Shown: positions 42,796-55,500 of the stretch, piece by piece | Position numbering within the stretch: position 1 is the first letter of the stretch | Layout of the letters: each line of letters opens with the position of its first letter | NCBI RefSeq assembly: GCF_963676685.1 | Contig: NC_092349.1 | Location: 40,563,426 to 40,627,425, forward strand | Length of the DNA stretch: 64,000 bases | Reading direction: 5' to 3' | DNA from: Mytilus edulis | Taxonomy: Eukaryota > Mollusca > Bivalvia > Mytilida > Mytilidae | The notes under the pieces: generated by a model | The model's database searches: none | Told to the model about the DNA's origin: nothing | What the model saw: the letters and a program-made list of their open reading frames with translations, nothing else | Made by a program: the position numbers and the translations under genes

Positions 42796-43704
42796 TCATG
42801 TTACCTCGTTTCCTGGAATATTTTCATATTTTCTGCATAAAATACCATTTCTGAACTCTAAAGAATCCCATTGATTCCAATATGACTTTACTTTATTTCC
42901 ATGTCTTGAAATGTCTTGCCATCCTGGTTTTACGTTGATATTTTTATAGTCACTGATGACCTTGATATCTGAATCCTCTTTTTGTGATTGTATCAGCTTT
43001 TCGGGTGTAATTTCACCCTTGAGCTCTTCGGGCAATTCTTCTGTCCTGTTCTTAGTCGTGTTTCTTGTTGTTACATTCACGGGAATGTCAATGTGCATGT
43101 TACGTTTGATTTTTAATTTACTTGTTGTATCTTTATTATGGACCACTCGTTTTATTGGACATGCATCTGTAGCTAACCCATTGTTAAATGGGTCGACACT
43201 TTCTTGATATATTGGTTTCTCAAGGGAGACAACCTGAAATATTCCTTTTCCTTCGCTAAGCGAGGACCATTCTTTTTCTTTTACCCGGTTCTGCTGAATT
43301 ACTCCGTTGTCAAAGGACAAATCTTGTAATTCTGTTTCAGCTTGATTTGACGTAACTTTTTCAAAAGATACTTTTGTTATAGATTCTTTCTTTAAAATTC
43401 TGACTGCATGGTCTTTCGCAGTATTTGTAAGATCTACAGACTTAGATTTACTCTCTATTCTGTTACAATATTTACAACTAGTTGCCAGACACGGACGTCT
43501 GCTTAACGCATCAGCATTTGAGTGTATTCTTCCTGCTCTATGCTGTATCTCAAAATCGTAGGTGCCTAGTACCTCTAGCCACCGTGCCATTTGACCTTCC
43601 GGATTCTTAAAGTTCATGAGCCATCTAAGAGCTCCGTGGTCAGTGCGTACTAGAAAATGTCTACCATACAGATAATGGTGAAAATTCTTAATGGAAGCTA
43701 CCAT
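42796..43704 (-). pseudogene. pol: RNase H end and spacer before integrase
   Basis: The segment begins inside RNase H (FLVRTDHGALRWLM, ending in HSNADALSRRPC) in a different frame from the preceding reverse-transcriptase segment, so a frameshift lies at about 43700-43710. About 200 residues of charged, unrecognised sequence follow before the integrase zinc domain. Such long spacers occur in some metazoan Gypsy elements. Confidence 0.85.
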
Positions 43705-45368
43705 TGCAAACAGCTCTTTTCTCGTGACACAGTATTGTCTCTCCGGTTTTGAAAACGTCTTACTAAATAAGAAATGACTTTTTCAACCCCATCTTGTATT
43801 TGTAATAGGAAAGATCCCATTCCGTACTGACTAGCGTCAGCGTCAATAATAAAAAAGTCCTTCTTCTCTGGAAAAGCTAAAACTGGAGAACTGATTAAAG
43901 CTTGTTTTAAAGTATCAAAGGACATTTGACATATTTCATCCCATATAAATTTCGTATTTAATTCCGTCAATTTATGTAGCAGTTTAGCTATAGACGCAAA
44001 CTTAGGTACAAATTTCCTATAATACGAACAGAGTCCTACACGACTTCTAACCTGCTTCACGTTTTTAGGAATAGGCCAGTCTTTTACTGCCTTTATCTTT
44101 TCTTCGTCTGTCGCGATTCCATTTTCGCTAACTGTATGTCCTAGAAAAGTTACTTCTTTTCTGAGAAGATGACACTTCTTTGGATTCAACTTTAAGTTTG
44201 CTTCTCCCAATCTGTTAAATACTTGGTCAATATGGTCCATATGTTCATCAAATGTCTTGCTAAAGATAATAATGTCGTCTAAATATAGTAAACATATCTT
44301 CCAAGACAACCCTGCCAATACTTTTTCCATTAATCTCTCGAACGTAGCCCCACTATTGCATAATCCAAACGGCATCACTTTAAACTGCCAAAAACCCCCA
44401 CCCTCTATTGCGAATGCGGTCTTATGTTTATCTTCTTTTGCAACACTCACTTGCCAGTAACCACTTTTTAAATCACAGGTACTCAGCCATCGACAACCAC
44501 TCAGAGCTGCTAACGAATCGTCTATTCTTGGCAATGGTTGACAATCTTTAATTGTCACGTGGTTAATTTTCCTGAAGTCGCAACAGAAGCGAATACTATC
44601 CTCCTTCTTGGTAACCATTACTATTTGCGCACACCAAGCACTACTAGATGGTTCAATTATCCCTATCTCAGCCATATTTCGGATTTCTTCTTCCGCATCA
44701 ATTAAGCTTCTTTGACAAAGGAATGCGGTATGGCCTCAGCTTATAGGCTTTGCGTCTCCTGTATCTATCGTGTGTTCAACAATGCTGGTATTTCCTATAT
44801 CCTGCGATGTCATGGAAAATACATTGTTATGTTTTATCAACAAGTCTCGAATCTTTACTTGCTGTTCATTTGACAATTCTTTACTACTTTCGTCGTATAA
44901 ATTCTTTAATAATTCCGGTAGTTGATCAACATCTTCCAATACTTTTTGAGTTTTTGAAGTTCGAACATTTCTACTTGGTATTTCAATCTTGTCTATGACT
45001 TCAAAGTTTGCTATAACGGTATTTTCATACAGTTTGTAAGGATTTTCACTAACATTTATTAACCTCATAGGTATCAGACCATTGTTCAGATTAACAGCTG
45101 CCTTCGCTATTAATATCCCAGTCTTTTCTATAAAATTTTTATCAGGTTCCACAATTCCTGACAAATTCATTGGTATTCCGTCTATTGTTTTCCCCGACAC
45201 CATCATCTCGGATTCCGGGGGAATTATCACATTGTTATTCAAACTAATTCTACAACACGTATTTTGTGTATCTCCATAATTAGAAAAACATGGTATTCTT
45301 TCTTTATATAGCATCATATAACCTTTACCTAACATCAAATCACATTTATTCTTAGTTAGAAAATCCAT
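43698..45368 (-). pseudogene. pol: Reverse transcriptase of the Gypsy element
   Basis: Two open segments, 45368-44736 and 44675-43698, are separated by a stop/frameshift at about 44735-44680. The first is the linker between protease and polymerase (…FSMTSQDIGNTSIVEHTID). The second has SIRFCCDFRKIN, STCDLKSGYWQV (catalytic Asp), MPFGLCNSGATFERLM, and the YLDD catalytic motif at about 44290. The thumb and the start of RNase H follow (IDADASQYGMGSFLL). The catalytic residues are preserved, but the gene is split. Confidence 0.92.
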
Positions 45369-45606
45369 CCCTAATATCTTTTATTTCTGCTAATAAAAAT
45401 TCATGTTCGTATGAACATCTACCAATTTGTATATTTAATTTTACTTTCCCATGAAACGGTGACTTTTCACCTGTTGCAGTTAACATATTCATTTTTACAG
45501 GTTCTATTTCTGGTTTACATGAAGGATTCCAATCATCAAAAATTTGCTTACTAAGAATTGTAATATTTGCGCCTGTGTCTATTAGCATAGGCACATAATT
45601 ACTCAT
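45352..45606 (-). pseudogene. Aspartic protease of the Gypsy element
   Basis: An 84-codon segment with the active site LIDTGANITILS and downstream strands (VKLNIQIG, EHEFLLAEI). It overlaps the following reverse-transcriptase segment in another frame by 17 bp, so the polyprotein is interrupted here. Upstream, it joins gag through a frame change near 45610-45620. Confidence 0.85.
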
Positions 45607-45609
45607 AAT

Positions 45610-46937
45610 CTTAGTTGCTACAAAATATCCTTCGTCTTTATCACAACAATTTCTTAAAATCTTCGTTGGGGGAACTGCACTGTTTGTCGATCTTTGTCCC
45701 CTAAAGTCGATCTTTGCCAGTTTCCCTGGTTGCTGTTTTGTTTCTGGTCATATCTATTTGAACCCTTGTCTTGGCCTCTTGGGGTATATTGATTATTTGT
45801 TCCTCCGTTTCTATTAAAATTGTTGCCTTTGTTAAACTTGGACCATGAACCTTGTGCTCTTGGTTCTATATCATAATTCCTATTGTTTCCATTAAATTCT
45901 TGAGATCTTGTCTCTTTTGATTTTAATGTTTCAACTTCATTAGATACTCTGTCTATTTTCTTTATTTACTCGTCTATTTTTTTACTTAAATCGTTTGTCT
46001 CTGTCTCTACTCCTATAGCTTTGACATTACAATTTCTACTTCGGTCTGTCATGTGTACATCGTCTAATCGTACAGCAATATTTTCTGCCTCTGCCACCGT
46101 TTTTGGACTGACTTCCCTAAGCCTTATTCTAATTTCTTTAAATGGTATGGCATCTATAAAATAATCTAATGCCAGTGTCTCTGTGACATCCAAATTAGCA
46201 CTAGGATAGGCTTTTCTAGTTAGCTTCTTTATAGACTGGGCCAACTCGGGTATACTCTCATTGCGGCCTTTTACACGCTTCTAAATACTTCAGCTTTATG
46301 AATGGAGCCAAATCGGTTTTTCAATGCATTCACGATTGCATCGAAATCTCTTCGGTCATGTTCATTTAACTCGTTAATAAGTCCTCTTGCGTCTCCCGTA
46401 AGATTACCGGCTAGATAAAGCGACTTTGATTTATAACCCCAGTTATTAAGTTCAGAAATTAACTCAAACTGTGTTAAATATTCTTCTGAATCCTCCTTGC
46501 CGCCATAATTCTGTGGTTTCATTTTTGACTTTTCCTGCATTGAGTCTCTCCAATTATTGCTATTAACATCGCGTATTTGGTAAGGCGTACTGTGTGCAAT
46601 ATTTTTTTTCTTGTCTGTTTTCTACATTAGAATTTGCTTCTACTCTATTTATTGGGTCAGCCATTTGTCTTCTAGACATGTCTTGAGAATCGTCAGTCTT
46701 CCTTGACATTATTCCTATTAAATTTTGCATCTGATTTGACATTACATCAAAGCCTCTGACCAGTGAATGGTTAAACTCATTCAATTGTCCCTTGAATAAT
46801 TCTAATAAATCATCTCTCTGTTCCTGTTTGTCTTTTAAATTATATTCTGTATCAACAATATTATGCCGTTCTGTATCTTATTCCTCTACCGTACTTGTGC
46901 TAGGACCGAACGTAACTATGTCCGAACTTTCATCCAT
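45610..46937 (-). pseudogene. gag: gag of the Gypsy element, multiply broken
   Basis: Gag would start at the ATG at 46937, soon after the primer-binding site. A stop at 46880-46878 follows within 20 codons. Further open pieces lie at 46784-46563, 46540-46271 (NYGGKEDSEEYLTQFELISE and LTGDARGLINEL, typical of the Gypsy capsid core) and 46244-45966 (ETLALDYFIDAIP). The last part, to about 45620, is rich in Asn, Arg and Gln and lacks a clear zinc knuckle. At least three disruptions separate the pieces. Confidence 0.8.
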
Positions 46938-46987
46938 TATTATTATAAAATTCACCACCAGATCTAAAAGCTTTACTCAAAGATATA

Positions 46988-47005
46988 TCCCACCGCTGCC
47001 ACCAA
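46988..47005 (-). promoter_or_regulatory. Primer-binding site of the minus-strand Gypsy element
   Basis: In element orientation ttggtggcagcggtggga begins directly after the CA end of the 5' LTR. TGGTGGCAGCGG-type sites are seen in other metazoan Gypsy elements; the tRNA was not identified here. Confidence 0.7.
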
Positions 47006-48687
47006 TGTAACGCCGTAGGGCTATGCTTAGTTCTTGTGTACCTTAAACCGTGTGATAAAACGATTCGTATAATAGTGGGACTTTGACTGTTTATAGTTTT
47101 ACCGGTCAAAGTTACACCAATATACAAGAAAGGACTGAACTATCCAGACAAGACTACTAAATACAAGAAGAACCTTTAATATAGCCACAACATTATGTTA
47201 TCTATATGGGATCGTTGAGTCTCTGGCTTTTGGTGAATATGAATGAGAAAGTTGGATATACAATATATAATTTATTAATTACGTATATGAAATATTTATA
47301 ATATATTATGAATAAAAAATGTTTTATTATTGTCAATATATTTCTGGGTAGCTGCCTGCTCCTCTTGCACCATGTATTTTTCTGCGGAAAAAATACTCGG
47401 AACCTTTATATAGATATGGAAATAACGGACAGTCTTCTTTCTTTAACTGACGGTTGCTATGACGTAGTAATATTCTATATTATAACTCTATACAATTTAT
47501 AAAGTATCTAACTCGATACGTTATTTATTTGTACGATAATAATTTATACTGTTGCCTTAATTCGGACAAGTAACTAAATTCCTTTATATTCAGGAATTTT
47601 CTATAGGAAATAAATATACATATATTTTTCCTTAAATAATACTTTATTTGTTTTTAGCTGAATTTATATCTAAATTCAACTTTTGTACTTCTGAACCTTA
47701 ATTGTTATGTACGAACACCGTTCACAATTTATTACGTAACTAAGTGTAAGTAAAATTCACCCTCTTTGTATATTAAATTAATTTCTCTTTCAGAAATATT
47801 CCGTCTATAGAAACCTTTCCTTGTTTCTCTTTTAGACAAATAATTAAAACTGCTCTTGCCTTCCGCCTAGCAGTTCTTTTTATTTTTAGCTTCCGCCTTG
47901 AGTCTTGAAGCCAGACTGCCTAACACAGTCTGTGCATGATGTTTTATAATAATATTTACGTTAGTCTTGAAGCCAGACTGCCTAACACAGTCTGTGCATG
48001 ATGTTTTATAATAATATTTACGTGCAATATCCTCGTGCTTCTCACGAGGTCCCCTATGGTTACCTCAACAACCAATCAGCCAATCAGAAACTGATTTCTA
48101 CGGGAAACGTCATACTTCCGTTTCCTACCTGAACAGACTTTTGTAAATATCTCTTTATTCCGTATTCATATTCGGAAAATTTGTATAATTATATTCTAGA
48201 CATGGAAAGGAATTTAAGCATGTCTCGTTTATTATGATACGAGTTTTCTAAGTGATCAGCCGCATGAAACAGCCATGAATATTGTGCCGTCTAGATTTCG
48301 ATTGGAACAACGTCAGTTTGTTATCAACTCTTGACCGTCTATTTGTAAATTCAGCTGTCACCTTCTATTAAAATTGTTATGAAGTTATTCCTAGGATTAT
48401 GTGTGTTCTATGGACTATTCATTTAAGCTGGTAAGACTTGTGTACGCCGAGAACGACGATTATTGCATCCAGATTATCTACCTTGTTTGTTTATGTCACA
48501 TTCCAAAGAATGACAATGTCATAGATATGTATAAAATTACAATACACATCTCTAACCGTTATAACGTTTGTAACAAAACCGATGTTACTATGAATTTCTA
48601 TAACTACAACAATATTTATGTATAAGAATACATATTCTTTATCAACTATGAGCATTACGACTCTTTAAGTAAGGAAAATAAATATAA
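47006..48687 (-). repeat. 5' LTR of the minus-strand Gypsy element, truncated at its outer end
   Basis: Compared with the 3' LTR it has a tandem duplication of about 57 bp (cagactgcctaacacagtct block at 47908-48020), a 17-bp insertion at about 47209, and several small deletions. Homology stops at aaataaatataa, and the next bases (ctagtatctc) are the start of the satellite unit, so about 10-15 bp of LTR and any target duplication are missing. Confidence 0.85.
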
Positions 48688-49106
48688 CTAGTATCTCAAT
48701 TGTTTGTAAAACAATTGAAAGGTCTTTCCTGTAAAAGTGATGTTTTCGTAATGTTCTTTGTACGACCTTTCGTTTGATATACGACAAGCATACCTTCTGA
48801 AACTTTTCGCTTTTTACACTTAATGACCTCATCCGCCTACATTTTTGAGATCAGAAGTATGATATATGTAACACAGGGTAGATGAGCTTTCATTTAATAT
48901 GCGACAACGCCATGTTCTAAAAAGTTTGATTTTTGCACTTAATAAGCCCATCCAACCAACTTTTGGAGGTTGGGAATTTGATATTTCAAATGTACACATT
49001 ATGACCTTTCATTTGATATACAACAACCCTATAGTAAAAGAAAATTTATTTTTTGCACTCAATGAACCCATCCAACCCATTTTTGGGGGACGTCAATTTG
49101 AAATTC

Positions 49107-49520
49107 TAATGCAATTATTTTGTAACAATTGTTCTGATTGGATGACAGCAAGCGTAAAATTCTCTATCTCCTTGTCTGTAACTAAGGAAGCCGACATTTG
49201 GAATTTCGGAATGTGTTGACATGTTATTTCTACAATAATAAACAAAAAACTCACTTGTTTCGCCTAAAAATCTTCTTTTTATCAAATTTTATTACACTTT
49301 GAAGCGGCACAGAAGCCAGAAAACACCCGGTGTTTATGTTTGACGCCGGAAGCATACCTATGACGTCACCTAGTGTAGGGACCAAAGAAGATAACATCTT
49401 TTCGCGGAATTTTCTTTAATGAAGATTTTACGCTCCGCGTCGCCAGGTAAACTAAATTTGCGACAGTAAAACTACCGATGGACGTCCTTAAAGCTTCAAA
49501 TACAATACAGTTATCTCTTA
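49107..49520 (+). mobile_element. Hairpin-family repeat, copy C, inserted in the array
   Basis: This interrupts the first array unit between gacgtcaatttgaaat and atttgaaatgtacgc, which are contiguous in other units. It starts like copy B (tctaatgcaatta) and matches 26050-26405 on the opposite strand. It ends with a single arm of the hairpin (gcgacagtaaaactaccgat) and cagttatctc; the second arm is missing. Confidence 0.75.
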
Positions 49521-52500
49521 ATTTGAAATGTACGCTTTATGTTCTTTCATTTGATATGCGACAACCTTACCATCTGAGAAATTTGAATTTTTGCACTAAA
49601 TGACCCCACCCTTCCGCCTGGGATGAAAAAGAGGTTTAAAATTTTCATTTTTAAGTAGAGTTTATTGAGACCTTCAATTTGATATATCAGATGACCCCAT
49701 TTGACAAAGTGCCAAAAATGATGCAATATCAACGATATAAATAGAAGTTATGAAATTTACAGTCAATGCAAAACATGAAAATTTCAAAATGATTTTTTGG
49801 TGTTTTTTTCCATGGAATGTTTTTGGTATTTGGTCAAACATATAACTATGTTAACCTCTTCAATTTCTTAAACATTTTAAATGGTAAGCTGTTGTTGATT
49901 CAGAAATACATGCCGCCGCTCGCAAAATGTCAAACTGCATTATCTCTAAAACGACAATAGATATCTCAAATCTGTTAAATGGTAAATGATCTACAGTTAA
50001 AGGACAACATATAGAAAAAGAATTGGGACAATTTCAAAGTTCACCAAGGTCACAATTAATCATCAAATATATGATGCAATACCAAACTTGAGAACCGGAA
50101 GTCGTAGAGACATGGGATTACTACCATTCAACTCAGGACCACTTAACCTTTCAAATATCACACGGTCAAGGTCATAGTATAATGCATGTGAAGGTCAAGG
50201 TGAAATTTCATCATGACCTGACATTGACCTCAAATTGAAGGTCTTGAATTACTGATCATCTTTGCAGTTTATAGTAGATTGATATCTGTTACCTTTAAAA
50301 AGATATACACAAAATACTATACTTTTAAGAATCATCCCGTTGTAACTTTTAAACAGACGGTCGGACATTTTTGGGCTTAATATCTAAAATGTAGAGCTCG
50401 TCGAGAGGAACATTTTATGCGCTGTATGTATGCAGCAAAGTCTTATCGTTTTCCTAATATGTAAGCTTGAAATTGCAGCGTAATTTTTTTTTTTGCACTC
50501 AGTGACCTTTGACCTTGACTGCATATTAAAGGTCACATGAATTAAAGATTATTGGTGAAGGTCCCAAGTCTCTACGACTTCTGGTTCTCGAAATACAATT
50601 TTTCTAAAATTATGTTTAATTTTGCAAGGGAAATAACTCCTTATAAGGGTTAATAACAAATGATTGTACATGTTCATTAACATTGCCATCTGTTCCTGTA
50701 CATGTTGCCGTTTTCAAATCGATTTTATCTCTTATACTTTTTGAGAAAAATGCAAAGGAAAGAAATTGTTTCAAGGGGATATAACTCTCATAGGGGACGA
50801 TGAAATCCTATTCAGCCTCACATGGTAATACATCATGATGAGATCTACATTATGTCCAATTAAGGTCGTGATATCTTTAAAACCAACAAAGGGGGGGGGG
50901 CATGTTGAAAAAAATCAATAAAAGGGAGATAACTCCTAAAGGGGATGATGAAATCCTTAACAGGGTCATTTGATAATACATCTTGGTGAGGTCTAGTGAT
51001 GGTCCATATTTGGTCTTAATAACTTCAACAGAAACAAGAGGCGGGCATGTCAAAAAAATGTTGGAAGAAAAAAAAGAAAAAACTAGTATCTCAATTGTTT
51101 GTAAAACAATTGAAAGGTCTTTCCTGTAAAAGTGATGTTTTCGTAATGTTCTTTGTACGACCTTTCGTTTGATATACGACAAGCATACCTTTTGAAACTT
51201 TTCGCTTTTTACACTTAATGACCTCATCCGCCTACATTTTTGAGATCGGACGTATGATATATGTAACACAGGGTAGATGAGCTTTCATTTGATATGCGAC
51301 AACGCCTTGTTCTAAAAAGTTTGATTTTTGCAGTTAATAACCCCATCCAACCAATTTTTGGAGATTGGGAATTTGATATTTCAAATGTACACATCATGAC
51401 CTTTCATTTGATATACAACAACCCTATCGTAAAAGAAAATTTATTTTTGCACTCAATGACCCCATCCAGCCCATTTTTGGGAGACGTCAAATTGAAATTT
51501 GAAATGTACGCTTTATGTTCTTTCATTTGATATGTGACAACCTTACCATCTGAGAAATTTTAATTTTTGCACTAAATGACCCCACCCGTCCCCCTGGGAT
51601 GAAAAGGGGGTTTAAAATTTTCATTTTTAAGTAGAGTTTATTAAGACCTTCAATTTGATATATCAGATGACCCCATTTGACAAAGTGCAAATAATGATGC
51701 AATATCAACTATATAAATAGAAGTTATGAAACTCACAAAGTCAATGCAAAACTTGAAAATTTCAAATTGATTTTTTGGTGTTTTTTTCAATGGAATGTTT
51801 TTGGTATTTGGTCAAACATATAACTATGTTAACCTCTTCAATTTCTAAAACATTTTAAGTGTTAATCTCTTGTTGATTCAGAAATACGTGCCTCCGCTCG
51901 CAAAACTTCAAACTGCATTATCTCTAAAACGACAATAGATATCTCAAATCTGTTAAAAGATAAATGATCTGCAGTTGAAGCACAACATTGTAGAGAAGAA
52001 ATTGGGACAATTCCAAAGTTCGTCAATGTCATATTTAATCATCAAATATATGATGCAATACCAAACTTGAAAACCGGAAGTCGTGGAGACATGGGACTAC
52101 CACCATTCAACTCAGGACCACTTGACCGTTCAAATATCACAAGGTCAAGGTCATAGTATACTCTGAAGGTCAAGGTGAAATTTCATCATGACCTGACATT
52201 GACCTCAAATTGAAGGTCTTGAATTACTGATCATCTTTGCACTTTATAGTAGGTTGATATATGTTACATTTAAAAGGTATACACACAATACTATACCTTT
52301 AAGAATCATCCCGTTGTAACTTTTGAACAGACGGTCGGACATTTTTGGGCTTATTGTATAAAATGTAGAGCTCGTCGAGAAGAACATTTTATACGCTGTA
52401 TGTATGCAGGAAAGTCTTATCGTTTTCCTAATATGTAAGCTTGAAATTGCAGCGTAATTTTTTTTTGCACTCGGTGACCTTTGACCTTGGGTGCATAATA

Positions 52501-55500
52501 AAGGTCATATGAATTTAAGATTATTGGTGACGGTTACAAGTCTCTATAACTTTCGGTTCTCGAATATAAATTATTGAAAAAATATTTTTAATTTTTAAAG
52601 GGAAATAACTCCTTATAAGGGTTAATAACAAATTAATTGTTTATGTTTATAAACATTGCCATCTGTTCTAATACATGCTGTCATTTTCAATTAAATTCTA
52701 TCTCTAATACTTTTTGAAAAAAATGCAAATAAAAGAAATTGCTTCAAGGGGATATAACTCTCAAATTAGATGATGAAATCCTATGCAGCCTCATATGGTA
52801 ATACATCATGATGAGATCTACCTATTGTCCAAATAAAGTCATGATATCTTTTAACACATTTTGGGGGGACCATGTTGAAAAAAATCAATAAATGGGAGAT
52901 AACTTCTTAAGGGGATGGTGAAATCCTACAAAAGTTCATCTGGTAAAAGTTCATGTTGAGCTCTATCGATGGTTTAATTTTGGTATTGATAACTCCAATA
53001 GAAGCGGTAGGAGGTCGATCCAAACAAATGCTGGAAGAAAAAAAAGAAAAAACTAGTATCTCAATTGTTTGTAAAACAATTGAAAGGTCTTTCCTGTAAA
53101 AGTGATGTTTTCCTAATGTACCTTGTACGACCTTTCGTTTGATATACGACAAGCATACCTTCTGAAACTTTCCGCTTTTAACACTTAATGACCTCATCCG
53201 CCTACATTTTTGAGATCGGAATTATGATATAAATAACATAAAGTAGATGAGCTTTCATTTGATATGCAACAACTCTATGTTCTAGAAAGTTTGATTTTTG
53301 CAATTAATAACCCTATCCAACTAATTTTTGGAGGTCGGGATTTGATATTTCCAATGTACACATCATGACCTTTCATTTAATAAACAACAACCCTATCTTA
53401 AAAGAAAATTTATTTTTTGCACTCAATGACCCCATCCAACCCATTTTTGGGAGACGTCAATTTTAAATTTCAAATGTACACTTTATGTTCTTTCATTTGA
53501 TATGCGACAACCTTACCATCTGAGAAATTTGAATGTTTGCACTAAATGACCCCACCCGTCCTCCTGGGATGAAAAGGGGGTTTAAAATTTTCATTTTTAA
53601 GTAGAGTTTATTAAGACCTTCAATTTGATATATCAGATGACCCAATTTGATAAAGTGCAAAAAATGATGCAATATCAACTATATAAATAGAAGTTATGAA
53701 ACTTCCAAAGTCAATGCAAAACTTGAAAATTTCAAATTGAATTTTTGGTGTTTTTTTCCATGGAATGATTTTGGTATTTGGTCAAACATATAACTATGTT
53801 AACCTCTTCAATTTCTAACACATTTTAAGAGGTACGCTCTTGTTGATTCAGAAATACATGCCTCCGCTCGCAAAACTGCAAACTGCATTATCTCTACAAC
53901 GACAATAGATATCTCAAATCTGTTAAATGATAAATGATCTACAGTTGAAGTACAACATTATAGAAAAAGAGTTGGGACAATTTCAAAGTTCACCAAGGTC
54001 ACAATTAATCATCAAATATATGATGCAATACCAAACTTAAGAACCGGAAGTCTTAGAGACATGGGACTAGCACCATTCAACTCAAGACCACTTGACCTTT
54101 CAAATATCACAAGGTCAAGGTCATAGTATACTGTGAAGGTCAAGGTGAAATTTCATCATGACCTGACATTGACGTCTAATTGAAGGTCTTGAATTACTGA
54201 TCATCTTTGCACTTTATAGTAGGTTAATATCTGTTACCTTTAAAAAGATATACACAAAATACTATACTTTTAAGAATCATCCCGTTGTAACTTTTGAACA
54301 GACGGTCGGACATTTTTGGGCTTATTACATAAAATGTAGAGCTCGTCGAGAGGAACATTTTATACGCTGTAAGTATGCAGCAAACTCTTATCGTTTTCTT
54401 AATATGCAAGCTTGAATTTGCAGCGTAATTTTTTTTTGCACTTGGTGACCTTTGACATTGGGTGCAAATTAAAGGTCACATGAACTTAAGATTATTGGTG
54501 TAAGTCCCAAGTCTTTACGACTTCCGGTTCTCGAGATACAATTTTTCAAAAATTGTGTATATTTTTTCAAGGGAAATAACTCCTTATAAGGGTTAACAAC
54601 AAAATGATTGTACATATTTATTACCATTGCCATCTTGTCTTGTACATGTTGCCGTTTTCAAATCGATTCTATCTTGAATACTTTTTGAGAAAAATGTAAA
54701 AGAAAGAAATTGCTTTAAGGGGACGTAACTCTCATAGGGAATGATGAAATCCTTAGCAGCCTCATATGGTATCACATCATGATGAGATCTAATTTTTGTC
54801 CAAATAAGGTCATGATATCTTCAAAAACAACGAGGGGGGGCCATGTCGAAAAAAACCAATAAAAGGGAGATAACTTCTAAAGGGGATGATGAAATCCTAC
54901 ACAGCCTCATCTGGTAATACTTCATGATGAGGTCTACCGATGGTCCATATTTGGTCTTGATAACTCCAATAGAAACGAGGGGAGGCCATGTCAAACAAAT
55001 GCTGGATGAAAAAAAAAAAAAAAAATCAAGGGGATATAACTCTCATAGGGGACGATGAAATCCTATTCAGCCTCACATGGTTATACATCATGATGAGATC
55101 TACATTATGTCCAATCAAGGTCATGATATCTTTAAAACCAACGAGGGGTTGCAATGTTGAAAAAAATCCATAAAAGGGAGATATCTCCTAAAGGGGATGA
55201 TGAAATCCTTAACAGGGTCATTTGATAATACATCTTGGTGAGGTCTAGCTATGGTCCATATTTGGTCTTTATAACTTCAACAGAAACAAGAGGCGGGCAT
55301 GTCAAAAAAATGTTGGAAGAAAAAAAAGAAAAAGAATATACAACAACCCTATCGTAAAAGAAAATTTATTTTTTGCACTCAATGACCCCATTCAACCAAT
55401 TTTGGGGGACGTCAATTTGAAATTTGAAATGTACGTTTGATGTTCTTTCATTTGATATGCGACAACCTTACCATCTGAGAAATTTGAATTTTTGCACTAA

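Larger units (their letters stand above)
38021..48687 (-). mobile_element. Ty3/Gypsy LTR retrotransposon, old copy with extra BTB ORF
   Basis: A minus-strand element of about 10.7 kb with long LTRs at 38021-39659 (3') and 47006-48687 (5'), and a primer-binding site just inside the 5' LTR. Internally, in element order: gag, aspartic protease, reverse transcriptase, RNase H, integrase, then an additional ORF with zinc finger and BTB domains. The LTRs differ by several indels, and gag-pol has multiple stops and frameshifts, so the copy is old. No target duplication was found, because the 5' LTR is joined directly to satellite DNA. Confidence 0.93.

Noticed and set aside
49547-49732. Minus-strand 61-codon ORF (MILHH...) recurring in at least five array units
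   Set aside because: Recurrence follows from the tandem array; it overlaps noncoding subrepeats and is disrupted in other units.
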